Positions 8,854-19,097 of a stretch of DNA of 64,000 bases are shown here, piece by piece. The position numbers were made by a program, and so were the translations under genes. The stretch covers positions 7,316,001-7,380,000 of the forward strand of contig AP026073.1 of the NCBI GenBank assembly GCA_024349765.1, read 5' to 3'. Every line of letters starts with the position of its first letter. The first letter of the stretch is position 1. The stretch comes from Streptomyces nigrescens (GTDB lineage Bacteria; Actinomycetota; Actinomycetes; Streptomycetales; Streptomycetaceae). The notes under the pieces are model-generated. The model was not told the origin of the DNA. It did not search any database and worked only from the letters and a program-made list of their open reading frames with translations.

Positions 8854-9279
8854 GGGGTGCGAGATCGTGACGGGTGCTGCCGGGCGATCACGTCAGGTCC
8901 CGTTTTGGCTGGTCAGCAGCCTTTCGGCCTCCTTGAGGTGATGTCCGGTCCAACGAGTGCTCCCCCATCCGCTCACGCAGGGCTCACGCAGCACAAGACC
9001 CTTACCAGCGTCTTCCTGCCTACACGGCCGACCACGAAGCGGGCCCTGGTTTGGAGTACCCTCACTCTCTTCGGCAGGGGCGATCCCTCCGTACAGCGGA
9101 GCTACGCAACGGACAGATCGTGTGCTGACATCAAGCACCCTGCACTCCCCCGTGACGCCAATCGCTGCCGTCACCACTTCGTGATCGACGTTTCGTGGAT
9201 GTCAGTGCCCTCGTCTAGCGTGGCGGGCAGACTTGGGGCTCACGAGAGCACGGCGACGAACCATGGAAGTGAGGCGCGG
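8854..9279. other. Left-end region of the element, no gene
   Basis: 426 bp between attL and hsdM. It contains the paired arm-type repeats at 8971-8990 and should carry the promoter of the hsdMSR operon. The hsdM frame stays open upstream to 8857, but that extension has no similarity to HsdM. No convincing gene on either strand. Confidence 0.6.
8971..8990. repeat. Paired 9-bp repeat, candidate integrase arm site (left)
   Basis: GCTCACGCA occurs at 8971-8979 and again at 8982-8990, an 11-bp period or about one helical turn. The same pair with the same period occurs at 34635-34654 near the other end. Repeats placed 90-120 bp inside both cores are what tyrosine integrases bind with their N-terminal arm domain. 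Confidence 0.7.
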
Positions 9280-11724
9280 GTGGCAAGGCTGACCCTGCCC
9301 CAGCTGGAGCGGCACCTGTACGCGGCGGCAGACATCCTCCGCGGAAAGATGGATGCTTCCGAGTTCAAGGAATACATCTTCGGGATGCTGTTCCTAAAGC
9401 GCGCCTCAGACCAGTTCGACGAGCTGCGTGAGCGGGTCATCGACGCCCAGATGAAGGCCAGAAAGCCCCGGGAGGCCGCGGAGAAGAACGCGGAGATGCC
9501 TCACCACTACGCGGGCGGACAATTCTACGTTCCTGAGGATGCGCGCTGGCGCACGATCGTCGACAGGTCCCGCAACTCGGACGTGAAGGTTGCCGAGACT
9601 CTGAATGTCGCAATGGGCGCGCTCTCGGAAGCGAACAGCCCAGCACTGGACGATGTCCTGGAGCATATCGACTTCACCCGCAAGGTCGGTCAGGCATCGC
9701 TGAGCAACGTCAAGCTCCAGCAGCTGGTCGACCACTTCGGCAGATACCGACTGCGTAACGAGGACTTCGAGTTCCCCGACCTCCTTGGGCATGCCTACGA
9801 ATACCTGATCGGCGAGTTCGCAGACTCCGCTGGCAAGAAGGGCGGAGAATTTTACACCCCGCGTGCCGTGGTGCGGATGATGGTGCGCCTGGTTGAGCCG
9901 GAAGAGGAGATGTCTGTCTATGACCCCTGCTGCGGTTCGGGCGGCATGCTAATTCTCGCCAAGGAGTATGTCGAAGAGCACGGACATGATGCTTCCACAC
10001 TCGACCTCGCCGGTCAGGAGTACAACGGCGGGGTCTGGGCGATGGCAAAGATGAACATGATCCTTCACGGGATCGCCGATGCTGATCTCCGCAACGACGA
10101 CACCCTAGCCGCCCCCGCGCACGAGCTGGATGGAGAGCTCACCCGCTTCGACCGGGTGCTGACCAATCCGCCGTTCTCTCTGAACTACGCGCGCAAGAAC
10201 ATGGCGCACCAGGAGCGGATGAAGTACGGCTGGTGCCCGGAGTCAGGCAAGAAGGCCGACCTCATGTTCATCCAGCACGTCCTCGCCGTGCTGGAACCGG
10301 ATGGAATTGGCGCTTCAGTTATGCCGCACGGCGTACTATTTCGCAGTGGTGAGGAGAAAAGGATCCGTGAAGGCTTTATCAAGGAGCACCGCCTTGATGC
10401 TGTGATCGGACTTCCTCCCAATCTCTTCTATGGCACTGGCATCCCGGCATGCATCCTCGTCGTGCGGGGCTCAAACGGCGTCCCTGAAGAAAATCGGGGC
10501 ACGGTGCTGTTCATCAATGCCGATCGCGAGTACGCCCCCGGTCGAGCACAAAACCACCTTGCCCCCCAGCATGCCGAGAAGATCGTCGCCGCCTACCAGG
10601 AGCGTCGCAATATTCCCGGCTTTGCCCGCTTGGTATCCCTGACGGAGCTTGAGGAAAACGACTACAATCTCAACATCCGTCGTTACGTCGACAACACTCC
10701 GCCCCCAGAGCCACAGGACGTGCGTGCCCACCTGCATGGGGGGATTCCGAAGTCAGAGGTCGCTGCCCGGATGGAGCAATTCACCGCGTACGGGGTGGAT
10801 CCGGCGAGGCTGTTTGCAGAGAAGGATACTGAGTACTACGACTTCCCACCCGAGGGGTACGAAGCTACGGCCGCCCGCATCCCCCGGATCGCAGCGGAGC
10901 GTGAGAGAGAACTCTTTAACGCGTACGAAACCTGGTGGAGCAAGCACGAGCGCCGACTCATTGAACTTCCCGACAGTAAAAAGCTCATGAAGACCCGCGA
11001 GGAGCTACTAGAATCCTTCGGCTCGGAACTAGAGCCCTTGAATGTCCTGGACCGGCATCAGCTCGCCGGCGCAGTCGCTGCGTGGTGGTATGACTCACAG
11101 CACGACTTGAAGAGCTTGTCGGCACATGGATTCCGCGCGGTTATCGACCGCTGGGTAGCCAACATCGAATCCGCCTTCGATGAGCCCGAGGACGCCGACG
11201 CGAAGACTCTGAACAGGCTACGCACTGACCAACGGACGGCTCGACGTCACCGCCTCGTCCCCGTCTTGATTCCGGCCTACGTAGAGGCGTTGGAAGTCGC
11301 CGAGGCCCAGGTCGGGGATCTCGACGCACAGGTAAAAGCGGCAGCACCAGCGAGCGGCGGGGAAGAAAGCGAGCTTGAAGAGTCCACCGAACCACTCAGC
11401 CCAGCAGTGGTGCGTAAACTTCGGGCGGAGCTAAAGCAGGCAAAACTTAAGGTCAAGGAGTTGCGTTCAGCCTTCGTCGCCGAGCTGAAGTCCGCCGCTG
11501 GCGGCCTGTCGGACGACGAAGCCATGGGGTACGTCTTGCAATTTCTAAGCGCGGACCTTAAAGCCAGATTGCTCCGCTCTTACACCGTCGGACTTCGAGA
11601 GCTCGTGTCATGCTATAGAAATTGGGGTGAAAAATACGCCGTAACTCTGCTTGAGATCGAAGCTCGACGCGACGCTGCCGCTGCACGTTTGGTGGCACAT
11701 CTGAGGGAGCTCGGGTATGCGTAG
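9280..11724 (+). CDS. hsdM: Type I restriction-modification, DNA methylase subunit HsdM
   Basis: Adenine N6-methyltransferase subunit, 814 aa. A four-helix HsdM N-terminal domain begins [20 protein letters not shown]; the SAM-binding motif I is [12 protein letters not shown] (about residue 213) and the catalytic motif IV is [11 protein letters not shown] (about residue 296). The C-terminal 300 residues are charged and helical ([17 protein letters not shown]), longer than in many HsdM proteins. I chose the GTG at 9280, with GAGG five bases upstream, since conserved sequence starts there. It overlaps hsdS by eight bases, so the subunits are coupled. Confidence 0.92.
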   Translation: MARLTLPQLERHLYAAADILRGKMDASEFKEYIFGMLFLKRASDQFDELRERVIDAQMKARKPREAAEKNAEMPHHYAGGQFYVPEDARWRTIVDRSRNSDVKVAETLNVAMGALSEANSPALDDVLEHIDFTRKVGQASLSNVKLQQLVDHFGRYRLRNEDFEFPDLLGHAYEYLIGEFADSAGKKGGEFYTPRAVVRMMVRLVEPEEEMSVYDPCCGSGGMLILAKEYVEEHGHDASTLDLAGQEYNGGVWAMAKMNMILHGIADADLRNDDTLAAPAHELDGELTRFDRVLTNPPFSLNYARKNMAHQERMKYGWCPESGKKADLMFIQHVLAVLEPDGIGASVMPHGVLFRSGEEKRIREGFIKEHRLDAVIGLPPNLFYGTGIPACILVVRGSNGVPEENRGTVLFINADREYAPGRAQNHLAPQHAEKIVAAYQERRNIPGFARLVSLTELEENDYNLNIRRYVDNTPPPEPQDVRAHLHGGIPKSEVAARMEQFTAYGVDPARLFAEKDTEYYDFPPEGYEATAARIPRIAAERERELFNAYETWWSKHERRLIELPDSKKLMKTREELLESFGSELEPLNVLDRHQLAGAVAAWWYDSQHDLKSLSAHGFRAVIDRWVANIESAFDEPEDADAKTLNRLRTDQRTARRHRLVPVLIPAYVEALEVAEAQVGDLDAQVKAAAPASGGEESELEESTEPLSPAVVRKLRAELKQAKLKVKELRSAFVAELKSAAGGLSDDEAMGYVLQFLSADLKARLLRSYTVGLRELVSCYRNWGEKYAVTLLEIEARRDAAAARLVAHLRELGYA

Positions 11725-12907
11725 CCAGTGGCAGACCGGCACGATTGGTCAGTGCGCGGAAGTTCGCGCACGCATCGGATGGCGCGGCCTTTCATCACGC
11801 GAATACCAGGAATCGGGACCCTTCCTAATTGCAGGGAAGCACATCTCTGACGGGAAAATCCTGTGGGACCACTGCGACCACATCACTCCCGCACGGTATC
11901 AGGAATCACCGGAAATCATTCTCCGCCCCAAAGATGTAATTATTTCAAAAGACGGGACAATCGGTCGAGTGGCGAGGATTGACTCCTTGCCAGGCGACGC
12001 AACGATCAATGGAACCATGATGCTCGTGCGCCCCGGACCCGTCCTAGATTACAAGTTCCTGTCGCATGTACTACAGGGGCGCCGCTTCACCACTCTGGTA
12101 GAAGAGAGGATTTCGGGAAGCTCGATCCCTCACCTATTTCAGCGAGACATCGTAAAGTTTCCGATCGCGCTCCCTTCTGCTACCGAGCAGCGTCGAATTG
12201 CGGAAATCTTGGACTCGATTGACGAAGAGATTTCTGAAGCTCGATCCGCATTGGCGAAACTCATCACAGTCCGCGACGCCGTAATCCGGAGCAGGCTCTC
12301 CACGATCTACTCCACAGCACCGGCCGTACCACTTGAGCAAGTAGCCAATGTCGATCGGGGGAGATTTAGCGCCAGACCGCGAAATGATCCTGCTTATTAC
12401 GGCGGCAAGTACTGGTTCATTCAAACTGGTGACGTAGCCAATTCGCGTGGCGAAATAATCCGCCTAGCGTCGCAGACCTTGAACGAAATCGGCCTCAAAA
12501 CCAGTCGGGAGTTCCCTTCGGGAACTGTGGCGATTACGATTGCGGCAACTATTGGCGAGACGGCAATCCTGGGCGTTCCGATGTGTTTCCCAGATAGCGT
12601 AGTTGGCGTCGTCGCCCGCGATGGCTACGAGCCACGATTTCTTGAGCGGTGTCTAAATAGAGCAAAGCCGAGACTAGAAGCGTGCGCTCCTCAGAGTGCA
12701 CAGAAAAATATCAACCTGCAAGATCTGCGCCCATTGTTGATTCCGGATGCCTCACGAGATACGCAAATCGGTTTTGCTGAACTCTGGGACAACTATGACG
12801 AGCAACGCAATCAGATGGCTCGCGGTCTCGCCAAGCTGCAAGCTCTCAAGCGGTCTCTTGCGGATGATCTATTGAGCGGCAGCATCCAGGTGCCCGACGA
12901 GAACTGA
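11717..12907 (+). CDS. hsdS: Type I restriction-modification, specificity subunit HsdS
   Basis: Target-recognition subunit of 396 aa. Two target-recognition domains are visible, each followed by a conserved helix: [20 protein letters not shown] closes the first (about residue 155) and [20 protein letters not shown] closes the second. Base composition is clearly lower in GC than the neighbours, with many A/T-ending codons, as often seen in rapidly exchanged recognition domains. It starts at ATG 11717 inside the end of hsdM and is followed 18 bp later by hsdR. Confidence 0.92.
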   Translation: MRSQWQTGTIGQCAEVRARIGWRGLSSREYQESGPFLIAGKHISDGKILWDHCDHITPARYQESPEIILRPKDVIISKDGTIGRVARIDSLPGDATINGTMMLVRPGPVLDYKFLSHVLQGRRFTTLVEERISGSSIPHLFQRDIVKFPIALPSATEQRRIAEILDSIDEEISEARSALAKLITVRDAVIRSRLSTIYSTAPAVPLEQVANVDRGRFSARPRNDPAYYGGKYWFIQTGDVANSRGEIIRLASQTLNEIGLKTSREFPSGTVAITIAATIGETAILGVPMCFPDSVVGVVARDGYEPRFLERCLNRAKPRLEACAPQSAQKNINLQDLRPLLIPDASRDTQIGFAELWDNYDEQRNQMARGLAKLQALKRSLADDLLSGSIQVPDEN

Positions 12908-12925
12908 ACGAGCGGTAGGGGGAAC

Positions 12926-15900
12926 ATGCTGGGATACGAATTTTTGCTGGTCGAATCGCCGTTAATCGGGCAGCTCGAAGGGATGGGTTGGCGGCACCAG
13001 CGTGGGGGGCCGGCGGGGCTCGTAGAGCCCTCGGCCCCGAAGGCGTCGTTTCGTACCTCGTTCGCCGAGCCCATACTCGAAAGCGTCCTGAGCAAACAGC
13101 TGCGGAAGTTGAACCTCGCCCCTGGGGGCAACGAGTGGCTTGACGACGCTCGGATCGCGCAGGCGGTGAGCTCGCTCACCCGGCTCGGGGCCACCTCGCT
13201 GCTAGAGGCGAACAGCGAGGCAACTCAGTTGCTGTTGGATGGCACCATCGTCGACGGAGTCGAGGGGTGGGACGGCGGACGCGGCCAGCGGGTAAAGTTC
13301 GTCGACTTTGCTCGCCCGGAACGCAACGACTTCCTCGCGATCTCGCAGTTCCGGCTGTACGTCCCGGGCACCAGCCGAAAGAAGTCGGTGACCCCGGACG
13401 TGGTGCTGTTCGTCAACGGCATCCCGTTGGTCGTGATCGAGTGCAAGAAGCCAACATTCCACGGAGGGTCGACGGCTCAGGCCATCGAGCAATTGCGACG
13501 CTACGCGAACCAACGCGGTGCGACCATGCCCGAGGGTAACGAGAAGCTGTTCCACACTACGCAGCTAACCGTCGCGACCTGCGGAAACCAGGCTCGGCTT
13601 GGCACGTTCACATCTGGTCCCCGCCACTACGCGGTGTGGCGTGACCCCTACCCGGTTACGAAACCGGAACTGGCTTCAACCTTGGGCAAAAGCGAGGCTG
13701 CACTCAGCGAGCAGGACGTCCTCGCAGCTGGCGTGCTGCACCCGCACCGATTGCTGGACATCGTCCGGAACTTCGTAGTTTTCATGGAAGTCGCGGCGGA
13801 CGACGGCAGCAGCCGACGGGCGAAGATCGCGCCGCGCTACCAGCAGTATCGAGCCGTCTGTAAGTCTGTCGATCGCCTGCTCAACGGCAAGACCCTCGCC
13901 GAGGACGGTGACAGCGACCGGCGCGGCGGGATCATCTGGCACACCCAAGGATCCGGCAAATCCCTGACCATGGTGTTCCTAGTCCGCAAGATGCGATCTA
14001 CCCCGGCCCTTGGCCACTTCAAGGTTGTGTTGATCACGGATCGTACGCAGCTGCAGAAGCAACTGTCGGAGACGGCGAAACTGGCGGACGAGAAGCCCGA
14101 CGTCATCAAGCGTTCCAAGGGCGTGCCAGCGGTCCTCTCCCGCAAAGGCCCGGGAATGGTCTTCGTGATGATCCAGAAGCAGGTGGACGCAACGAAGGCG
14201 AAAGGTTCGGGTGACACGCTTGCGCATGATCGCTCGCCTGGTTGGGACCTGCTCAACGACGATGAGTCGATCCTGATCCTGGTGGACGAGGCGCACCGGT
14301 CGCAGGGATCGGCACTGCACCAGAACCTGATGGATTCGCTGCCGAACGCGGCTCGGATTGGTTTCACAGGCACCCCGATCATCATGCGTGAGAAGAACCG
14401 CACGACGAACATCTTCGGGCAGTTCATCGACAAGTACCGGTTGAAGGAAGCCGAGGAGGACGGTGCGATCGTCCCCATCGTCTATGAAGGCAGGATTGCG
14501 AAGGGCGCGATCACCGAGGCAGAAGACCTAGAGGACGCGATCGCCCAGTACTTCCCGGAACTCACGGATGAGGAGTACGACCAGCTGCAGGAGCGCTACG
14601 CGACCACCAGCGATGTGCTCGCTGCAGACAGCCTGGTTCGCAAGAAAGCGCGAGACATGCTGGCGCACTACGTCTCCGGTGTCATGCCCAACGGGTTCAA
14701 GGCTCAAGTGGTCGCGCACACGCGAAGGGTGGCGGTCAGGTATCGCGACGCCCTGCTGGCAGCGCGTGAAGAGTTGGTTGCCGAGGCGGAGAAGCTCTCG
14801 GACGCGATCCTGGAGAAGGAGCCGGAGCAGCTCAAGGGGCGCCAGGCCGTCCAGGTAGCCGCACGTCGGCAGCTGGACCTGCTTAAGGCGATTGACTTCG
14901 TGCCTGTGATCTCCGGAGATCAGAACGACACGGAGGACCTCGCCACTTGGACGGACGGCGCTGGCCAGGAGTCCGCGATCGACCGATTCCGCAACGCATT
15001 CCCGGAGCAACTCCCCGAGGGTGACAAGCCGGTCGCGTTCCTCATCGTGCGCACGATGCTGCTGACAGGGTTCGACGCACCGATCGAGCAGGCTATGTAC
15101 CTTGATCGACGGATCAAGGAGGCAGAGCTCCTTCAGGCCGTCGCTCGCGTCAACAGGGTCGCTGACCGTAAGACTCGCGGATTCGTGGTCGATTATGCCG
15201 GGGTTTCCAAGCATCTGCAGGCCGCAATGGAGGCGTATGCCGCCGAGGACGCTGAGGGTAAGCCAGTCGACCTTGCTGTCGAGATCGCGAAGCTGGAGCC
15301 ACGCCGCAACCGGCTCAAGATGCTGTTCACCGACAGGGGTGTAGTTCCTGCCGACGACCCTATTTCGATCGAAACATGCATCGAGCTGCTGGCCGACGAG
15401 GATCTGCGCGACAAGTTCGAGGTTGCTCTCCGGAAGTTCCTGATGTCCGTGGAAACCGTGATGCCCCGGTTGGAGGCTAAGCCGTTCCTCGCAGACGTGC
15501 GCCTCTATGCACTCATCGCGAAGTGGACTCGGGCTCGATACCGGGAGGCCGGGGAGTTCGATCCCTCGCCGTACGGTGAGAAGGTCCGAGAACTCATCGA
15601 TAAGCATGTCGTCGCGCTCGGCGTTTCGCAGGTGATACCGCCGGCAGAGGTCACCGCTCAGGACTTCGCCGCGAAGGTCGAGGCTCTCCCAGGAGCGAAG
15701 GCACAGGCTTCAGAGATGCAGCACGCGATCCGCCACCACATCGATCTCTACTTCAACCAGGACCCTGCCGAGTACGCGAAGCTCCGCGAACGCCTGGAGA
15801 AGATCCTGGAGGAGTACACGGAGCAGTGGGAGCAGCAGGTCCTACTTTTCCAGACACTCGTGGACGAGGCCATCCAGGTCCATGAGCATGGATCGCGCCA

Positions 15901-16228
15901 CGGAGATGCCACACTTGGCAAGCTCAGCAAACTGGAGCAGGCGTTGTATGGTGCAGTCGCCGAGGAGGTCCTGACAGACGGCATCGTGCCGGAGGCGACC
16001 CGTGACCTCTTCATCAGAGTAGTCACGGAGATCGAGGGCCTGGCCTTCGACCGGACCCGCAAGAAGAACTTCTGGAACAACCAGGTCGCACGCAGCGACT
16101 TCCAGAAGGCCATCGTCGGCGTCCTCATCACAGCGGAGGTAGGCGAAGCCCACCACGCCACACACCTCGCCGACAAACTCTTCGAGATCGTGAGCCACCG
16201 ACGACATGAGCTTCAGCGGAGTCAGTGA
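12926..16228 (+). CDS. hsdR: Type I restriction-modification, endonuclease/translocase HsdR
   Basis: 1100-aa motor and nuclease subunit. The PD-(D/E)xK nuclease is seen as TPDVVLFVNGIPLVVIECKK (about 155-175), Walker A as HTQGSGKSLTMVFL (about 337), and the DEAH box as ILVDEAHRSQGSALH (about 451), followed by a C-terminal helical region that contacts HsdM/HsdS. All catalytic elements are present and the length is usual, so the system appears intact. The ATG at 12926 has AGGGGG five bases before it. The metallopeptidase gene begins 23 bp inside its 3' end. Confidence 0.94.
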   Translation: MLGYEFLLVESPLIGQLEGMGWRHQRGGPAGLVEPSAPKASFRTSFAEPILESVLSKQLRKLNLAPGGNEWLDDARIAQAVSSLTRLGATSLLEANSEATQLLLDGTIVDGVEGWDGGRGQRVKFVDFARPERNDFLAISQFRLYVPGTSRKKSVTPDVVLFVNGIPLVVIECKKPTFHGGSTAQAIEQLRRYANQRGATMPEGNEKLFHTTQLTVATCGNQARLGTFTSGPRHYAVWRDPYPVTKPELASTLGKSEAALSEQDVLAAGVLHPHRLLDIVRNFVVFMEVAADDGSSRRAKIAPRYQQYRAVCKSVDRLLNGKTLAEDGDSDRRGGIIWHTQGSGKSLTMVFLVRKMRSTPALGHFKVVLITDRTQLQKQLSETAKLADEKPDVIKRSKGVPAVLSRKGPGMVFVMIQKQVDATKAKGSGDTLAHDRSPGWDLLNDDESILILVDEAHRSQGSALHQNLMDSLPNAARIGFTGTPIIMREKNRTTNIFGQFIDKYRLKEAEEDGAIVPIVYEGRIAKGAITEAEDLEDAIAQYFPELTDEEYDQLQERYATTSDVLAADSLVRKKARDMLAHYVSGVMPNGFKAQVVAHTRRVAVRYRDALLAAREELVAEAEKLSDAILEKEPEQLKGRQAVQVAARRQLDLLKAIDFVPVISGDQNDTEDLATWTDGAGQESAIDRFRNAFPEQLPEGDKPVAFLIVRTMLLTGFDAPIEQAMYLDRRIKEAELLQAVARVNRVADRKTRGFVVDYAGVSKHLQAAMEAYAAEDAEGKPVDLAVEIAKLEPRRNRLKMLFTDRGVVPADDPISIETCIELLADEDLRDKFEVALRKFLMSVETVMPRLEAKPFLADVRLYALIAKWTRARYREAGEFDPSPYGEKVRELIDKHVVALGVSQVIPPAEVTAQDFAAKVEALPGAKAQASEMQHAIRHHIDLYFNQDPAEYAKLRERLEKILEEYTEQWEQQVLLFQTLVDEAIQVHEHGSRHGDATLGKLSKLEQALYGAVAEEVLTDGIVPEATRDLFIRVVTEIEGLAFDRTRKKNFWNNQVARSDFQKAIVGVLITAEVGEAHHATHLADKLFEIVSHRRHELQRSQ

Positions 16229-16976
16229 TCCAGTAGCCGCCAGCGGGTGTGACACGCCGCCGCTGAAGTCAGGGCCGCTGAACGTCGGCGGCCTCGACAT
16301 CGACGTCATCATCTCGGCCGACAGGCGCGGTGTACGCCTCACCGTCGAGCGGGATGCGCGGATCACTGCGGCAGTTCCTGTCGGCCTTGATGCTGATCAG
16401 CTAACCGATTTGGTCAAGGGCCGGCGCCGTTGGATCTACTCCAAGCTCGAGGATCGTGCGGCCGTTGTCGCTAATCGCCCTACGAAGAGATTCATCACGG
16501 GCGAGGGGTTCTCGTACCTGGGCCGCAGCTGCCGACTCAAGTTCGTCGCTGCCGCCCCCGCACCGGTGCAGCTCGTCCATGGTCGGTTCCAGATCCGCCG
16601 CGACCGCCGCAACTCTGCCTCTGCCGACTTGATCGACTGGTACCGAGCCCGTGGCCAAGCTTGGCTGCCTAAGCGCGCTGCCCCATGGGCTCAGAGGCTA
16701 CGCGTTCCGTTGGCCCAGATCACGGTGCGCAAGCTGGGCTACCGGTGGGGATCTTGCTCACCTCGCGGCGTCGTCAATATCCACTGGGCGACGATGCAGC
16801 TGCCAATCGCGCTGGTCGACTATGTGCTCGTCCATGAGTTGGCTCATCTCCAACACCACGACCACTCGGCTGCGTTCTGGCGCGTGGTTGAGCGTGCTAT
16901 GCCTGACTACGAAGTTCGACGCACACGCCTCGCTGATCTAGGGGCTCAGCTCTGGTTGCCTGACGCAAATGGCTAG
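16206..16976 (+). CDS. YgjP/WLM-like zinc metallopeptidase
   Basis: 256-aa protein of the YgjP-like (DUF45, M48-related) family. The zinc motif HELAH (about residues 209-213, in YVLVHELAHLQHHDHSAAFW) and the preceding WGSCSPRGVVNIHW block are classic for this family. Members occur very often beside type I restriction genes, but their role there is not settled. The start ATG overlaps hsdR by 23 bp, so it is the fourth gene of the operon. No signal peptide; probably cytoplasmic. Confidence 0.88.
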   Translation: MSFSGVSDPVAASGCDTPPLKSGPLNVGGLDIDVIISADRRGVRLTVERDARITAAVPVGLDADQLTDLVKGRRRWIYSKLEDRAAVVANRPTKRFITGEGFSYLGRSCRLKFVAAAPAPVQLVHGRFQIRRDRRNSASADLIDWYRARGQAWLPKRAAPWAQRLRVPLAQITVRKLGYRWGSCSPRGVVNIHWATMQLPIALVDYVLVHELAHLQHHDHSAAFWRVVERAMPDYEVRRTRLADLGAQLWLPDANG

Positions 16977-17212
16977 CCCTGTGCGGGGCGGCACCGAGAC
17001 GATCCCGGCCGCGCCCGGAGAGATTCTGTAAGTTCGGCAACCGGATCGACGACGACATGCGCCTGCCAGTCCAGGCCAGCCTGCCGACTGACCTGGGCGT
17101 GAGCCCTGGGCACCATCCCGAGCACGCCCCGGAGCCGACGCGATCACGTCGATGCGATGCTACCGCTGAAGACGAAGGCGGACTTGTCGACTGGTTGTGG
17201 CGCCACCTGGGC

Positions 17213-17788
17213 ATGAGCCAGGCCGTGGATAAGACGATGGTGGCATGGGCAACGAGCGTGGCGGAGGCGGAGCTCAGCGGTGCGCTTCCGCGACGGTGGG
17301 CGCACTCACAGGGCGTCGCAGCTCGCGCGGCCGAACTCGCGTCGGCTCTCAGCAACGATGCTGGTCTGCTGGCGGCTGCGGCAACGTTGCATGACGTGGG
17401 GTACGCGCCCCGACTGGTCGTGACAGGGTTCCATCCGCTCGACGGTGCCCGGTTCCTCCGTGATGAGCATGGTGCCGATGAGCAGCTGGTGCGGTTGGTG
17501 GCGAACCACTCGTTCGCGTTGCTGGAGGCTGAGGAGCGCGGGCTGCGTGAGGAGCTGGAAGCGGAGTTCCCGTTGCTGGAGGAGCCGCTACTGGTGGATG
17601 CGCTGGTCTATTGCGACATGACGACGACGCCCGACGGAGAACCGACGACTGCCCAGGACCGGGTGGAGGAGATCGTGGGCCGTTATGGGGCGGACAGTGC
17701 CGTGGGGCGGTTCATCCGTCGGGCGTCGCTGGAGATCTTCGCCGCTGTAGAGCGGGTGGATGCGGCGTTGGCGACTCAGCCCAGGTAG
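17213..17788 (+). CDS. HD-domain protein (predicted phosphohydrolase)
   Basis: 191-aa protein with an HD metal-binding domain: first His in RRWAHSQGVAARA, the HD pair in AATLHDVGYAP, and later VANHSFALLEAEERG and CDMTTTPDGEPT. The family includes nucleotide phosphohydrolases, but this subfamily, frequent in Streptomyces islands, has no assigned substrate. I chose the ATG at 17213; the frame is open upstream to 17057, and ATG 17237 is an alternative. It converges with the NUDIX gene, overlapping 13 bp. Confidence 0.8.
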   Translation: MSQAVDKTMVAWATSVAEAELSGALPRRWAHSQGVAARAAELASALSNDAGLLAAAATLHDVGYAPRLVVTGFHPLDGARFLRDEHGADEQLVRLVANHSFALLEAEERGLREELEAEFPLLEEPLLVDALVYCDMTTTPDGEPTTAQDRVEEIVGRYGADSAVGRFIRRASLEIFAAVERVDAALATQPR

Positions 17789-18243
17789 GGGTACGTGCCG
17801 GCGAGGTAGTCGCCGATCTGCTGGCGCATGCTGGGGTGGATGTCGTAGTGGTCAAGGTCCGCGGGAAGAACAAAGCGGACGCCGTCGGCCTCATCGTTGA
17901 TGGTGGGCTCACCGCCGACCGGGCGGCCGATGTAGGTGTTCTCGTACTGCTGGCGGATCTCGCCGTCGGTGTAGGCGACGATGTGGCTGGGGTTGGTGTA
18001 GACGCCGAGGAAGCCGGTGATCTCGGCGACGATGCCGGTCTCCTCCAGGCATTCGCGTACCGCGCACTGTGCCGCAGTCTCCCCAATGTCCTGGGCGCCG
18101 CCGGGCAGTGCCCACTGCCCCGTGTCGCGGCGTCGCTGAAGCAGGATCGCGCCGTCGCCGTCGACGACGAGGAGATTGCTGGCGGGGATGAGGGTGTTCG
18201 CCTTGGGGGCGGTGGGGTCGTTGTAGTACTCAGTCCTACCCAT
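17776..18243 (-). CDS. NUDIX hydrolase
   Basis: 155-aa NUDIX protein with a perfect box GX5EX7REUXEEXGU (GAQDIGETAAQCAVRECLEE followed by TGI). Such enzymes cleave nucleoside-diphosphate-linked compounds; the substrate cannot be read here. On the related Streptomyces element pSAM2, the immunity factor Pif carries a NUDIX motif, so a role in element exclusion is possible but unproven. The ATG at 18243 overlaps the end of the upstream regulator gene by eight bases, indicating one two-gene transcript. Confidence 0.88.
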   Translation of the reverse strand: MGRTEYYNDPTAPKANTLIPASNLLVVDGDGAILLQRRRDTGQWALPGGAQDIGETAAQCAVRECLEETGIVAEITGFLGVYTNPSHIVAYTDGEIRQQYENTYIGRPVGGEPTINDEADGVRFVLPADLDHYDIHPSMRQQIGDYLAGTYPYLG

Positions 18244-19012
18244 GTGCGGCGGTGCCCTCCTGGTCGGGGGTCCAGGGCCGTGCGCCGGCCCAGACTGCTT
18301 CGAAGCTTTGAGCGTAGTTGTCGAACCACCCTGTGGCGTCAGCCCTCTTGAGGTGGAGGAGTGGATTGGCGCTGGCCGGCTGGCCCCAGACGTGCGGGTT
18401 GACCAGCAGATTGTCGTCGTAGCGGAACAGGGAGGCGTATAGCGTGGTGTCGTGTAGCCGCACGTCACACCCTGCCTCGGGCAGTAGGGGCCGGTAGTAG
18501 GTCAGGGAGGCTCGGATCTTGGCTGCGAGGGTGTCGCCGATGCCTTCCTCGCGGCCCCTAACGGCGACAGCCTGCCCACCCGGATCACCGAAGCACAGGC
18601 GTACCCGGACGCCGGCGGCTGCGCGCTCGGCAAGCATCTTGGCGACGTGGGGATTGGACTGTGCGAAGAAAGTCCCGGAGAAGACGAGTACGCAGATCTG
18701 CTCCCTGGCCTCCGCCAGCAGCTGGAGCCACATGTCTCGCGGAACACTGGCCCGGTTCTGGTAGGTGCCGACGAGCTCGGTACCTAACCCGGCGTCAGGT
18801 CGACTGCCGTGTGGTGGCGGGGTGGGCCAAAGGAAAGTCTCCTCCACGCGCAGGTGCTGCGCGGCACGGAAGCGGTGGCGCCGGTGCGGCACGCGCCCAC
18901 CGAGCCAGCGGGCGACGGTCTTGGGGTCCACCTCACAGACTTCGGCGAGCGACTCGGGCGAGACGGCGCGCTGGGCGAGTGCGGAGTGAAGTCGCTCGTT
19001 CACGGGTGCCAT
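18236..19012 (-). CDS. XRE-type helix-turn-helix protein with DUF5919-like C-terminus
   Basis: 258-aa protein. Residues 1-55 form an XRE helix-turn-helix (LAEVCEVDPKTVARWLGGRV); the rest (about 85-250, AREQICVLVFSGTFFAQSNP and RLCFGDPGGQAVAVRGREEG) matches the DUF5919 domain found in many actinobacterial regulators, which may sense a small ligand. It is transcribed with the NUDIX gene and divergently from the HAD gene, with the paired GGACGTT motif between. It is the natural candidate to bind that motif. Confidence 0.82.
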   Translation of the reverse strand: MAPVNERLHSALAQRAVSPESLAEVCEVDPKTVARWLGGRVPHRRHRFRAAQHLRVEETFLWPTPPPHGSRPDAGLGTELVGTYQNRASVPRDMWLQLLAEAREQICVLVFSGTFFAQSNPHVAKMLAERAAAGVRVRLCFGDPGGQAVAVRGREEGIGDTLAAKIRASLTYYRPLLPEAGCDVRLHDTTLYASLFRYDDNLLVNPHVWGQPASANPLLHLKRADATGWFDNYAQSFEAVWAGARPWTPDQEGTAAHG

Positions 19013-19038
19013 AGAAGTCGAGGTAGCCGTGATCCGAC

Positions 19039-19057
19039 AAGGACGTTTTGGGACGTT
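19039..19057. promoter_or_regulatory. Paired GGACGTT operator
   Basis: AAGGACGTTTTGGGACGTT holds GGACGTT at 19041 and 19051, ten bases apart on the same helix face. It lies between the divergent XRE regulator and HAD genes. A TACCCT element (19086-19091) seven bases before the HAD ATG could be the -10 of a leaderless promoter, which would put the operator just upstream of the -35 region. Confidence 0.6.
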
Positions 19058-19097
19058 CCCTGGGGGCGAAGCTGCGGCCGGTCCCTACCCTGACGCC

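Noticed and set aside
8857-9279. N-terminal extension of hsdM to the first open codon
   Set aside because: The added 141 residues have no HsdM similarity, cover the arm-type repeats, and the GTG at 9280 has a ribosome site and starts the conserved region.
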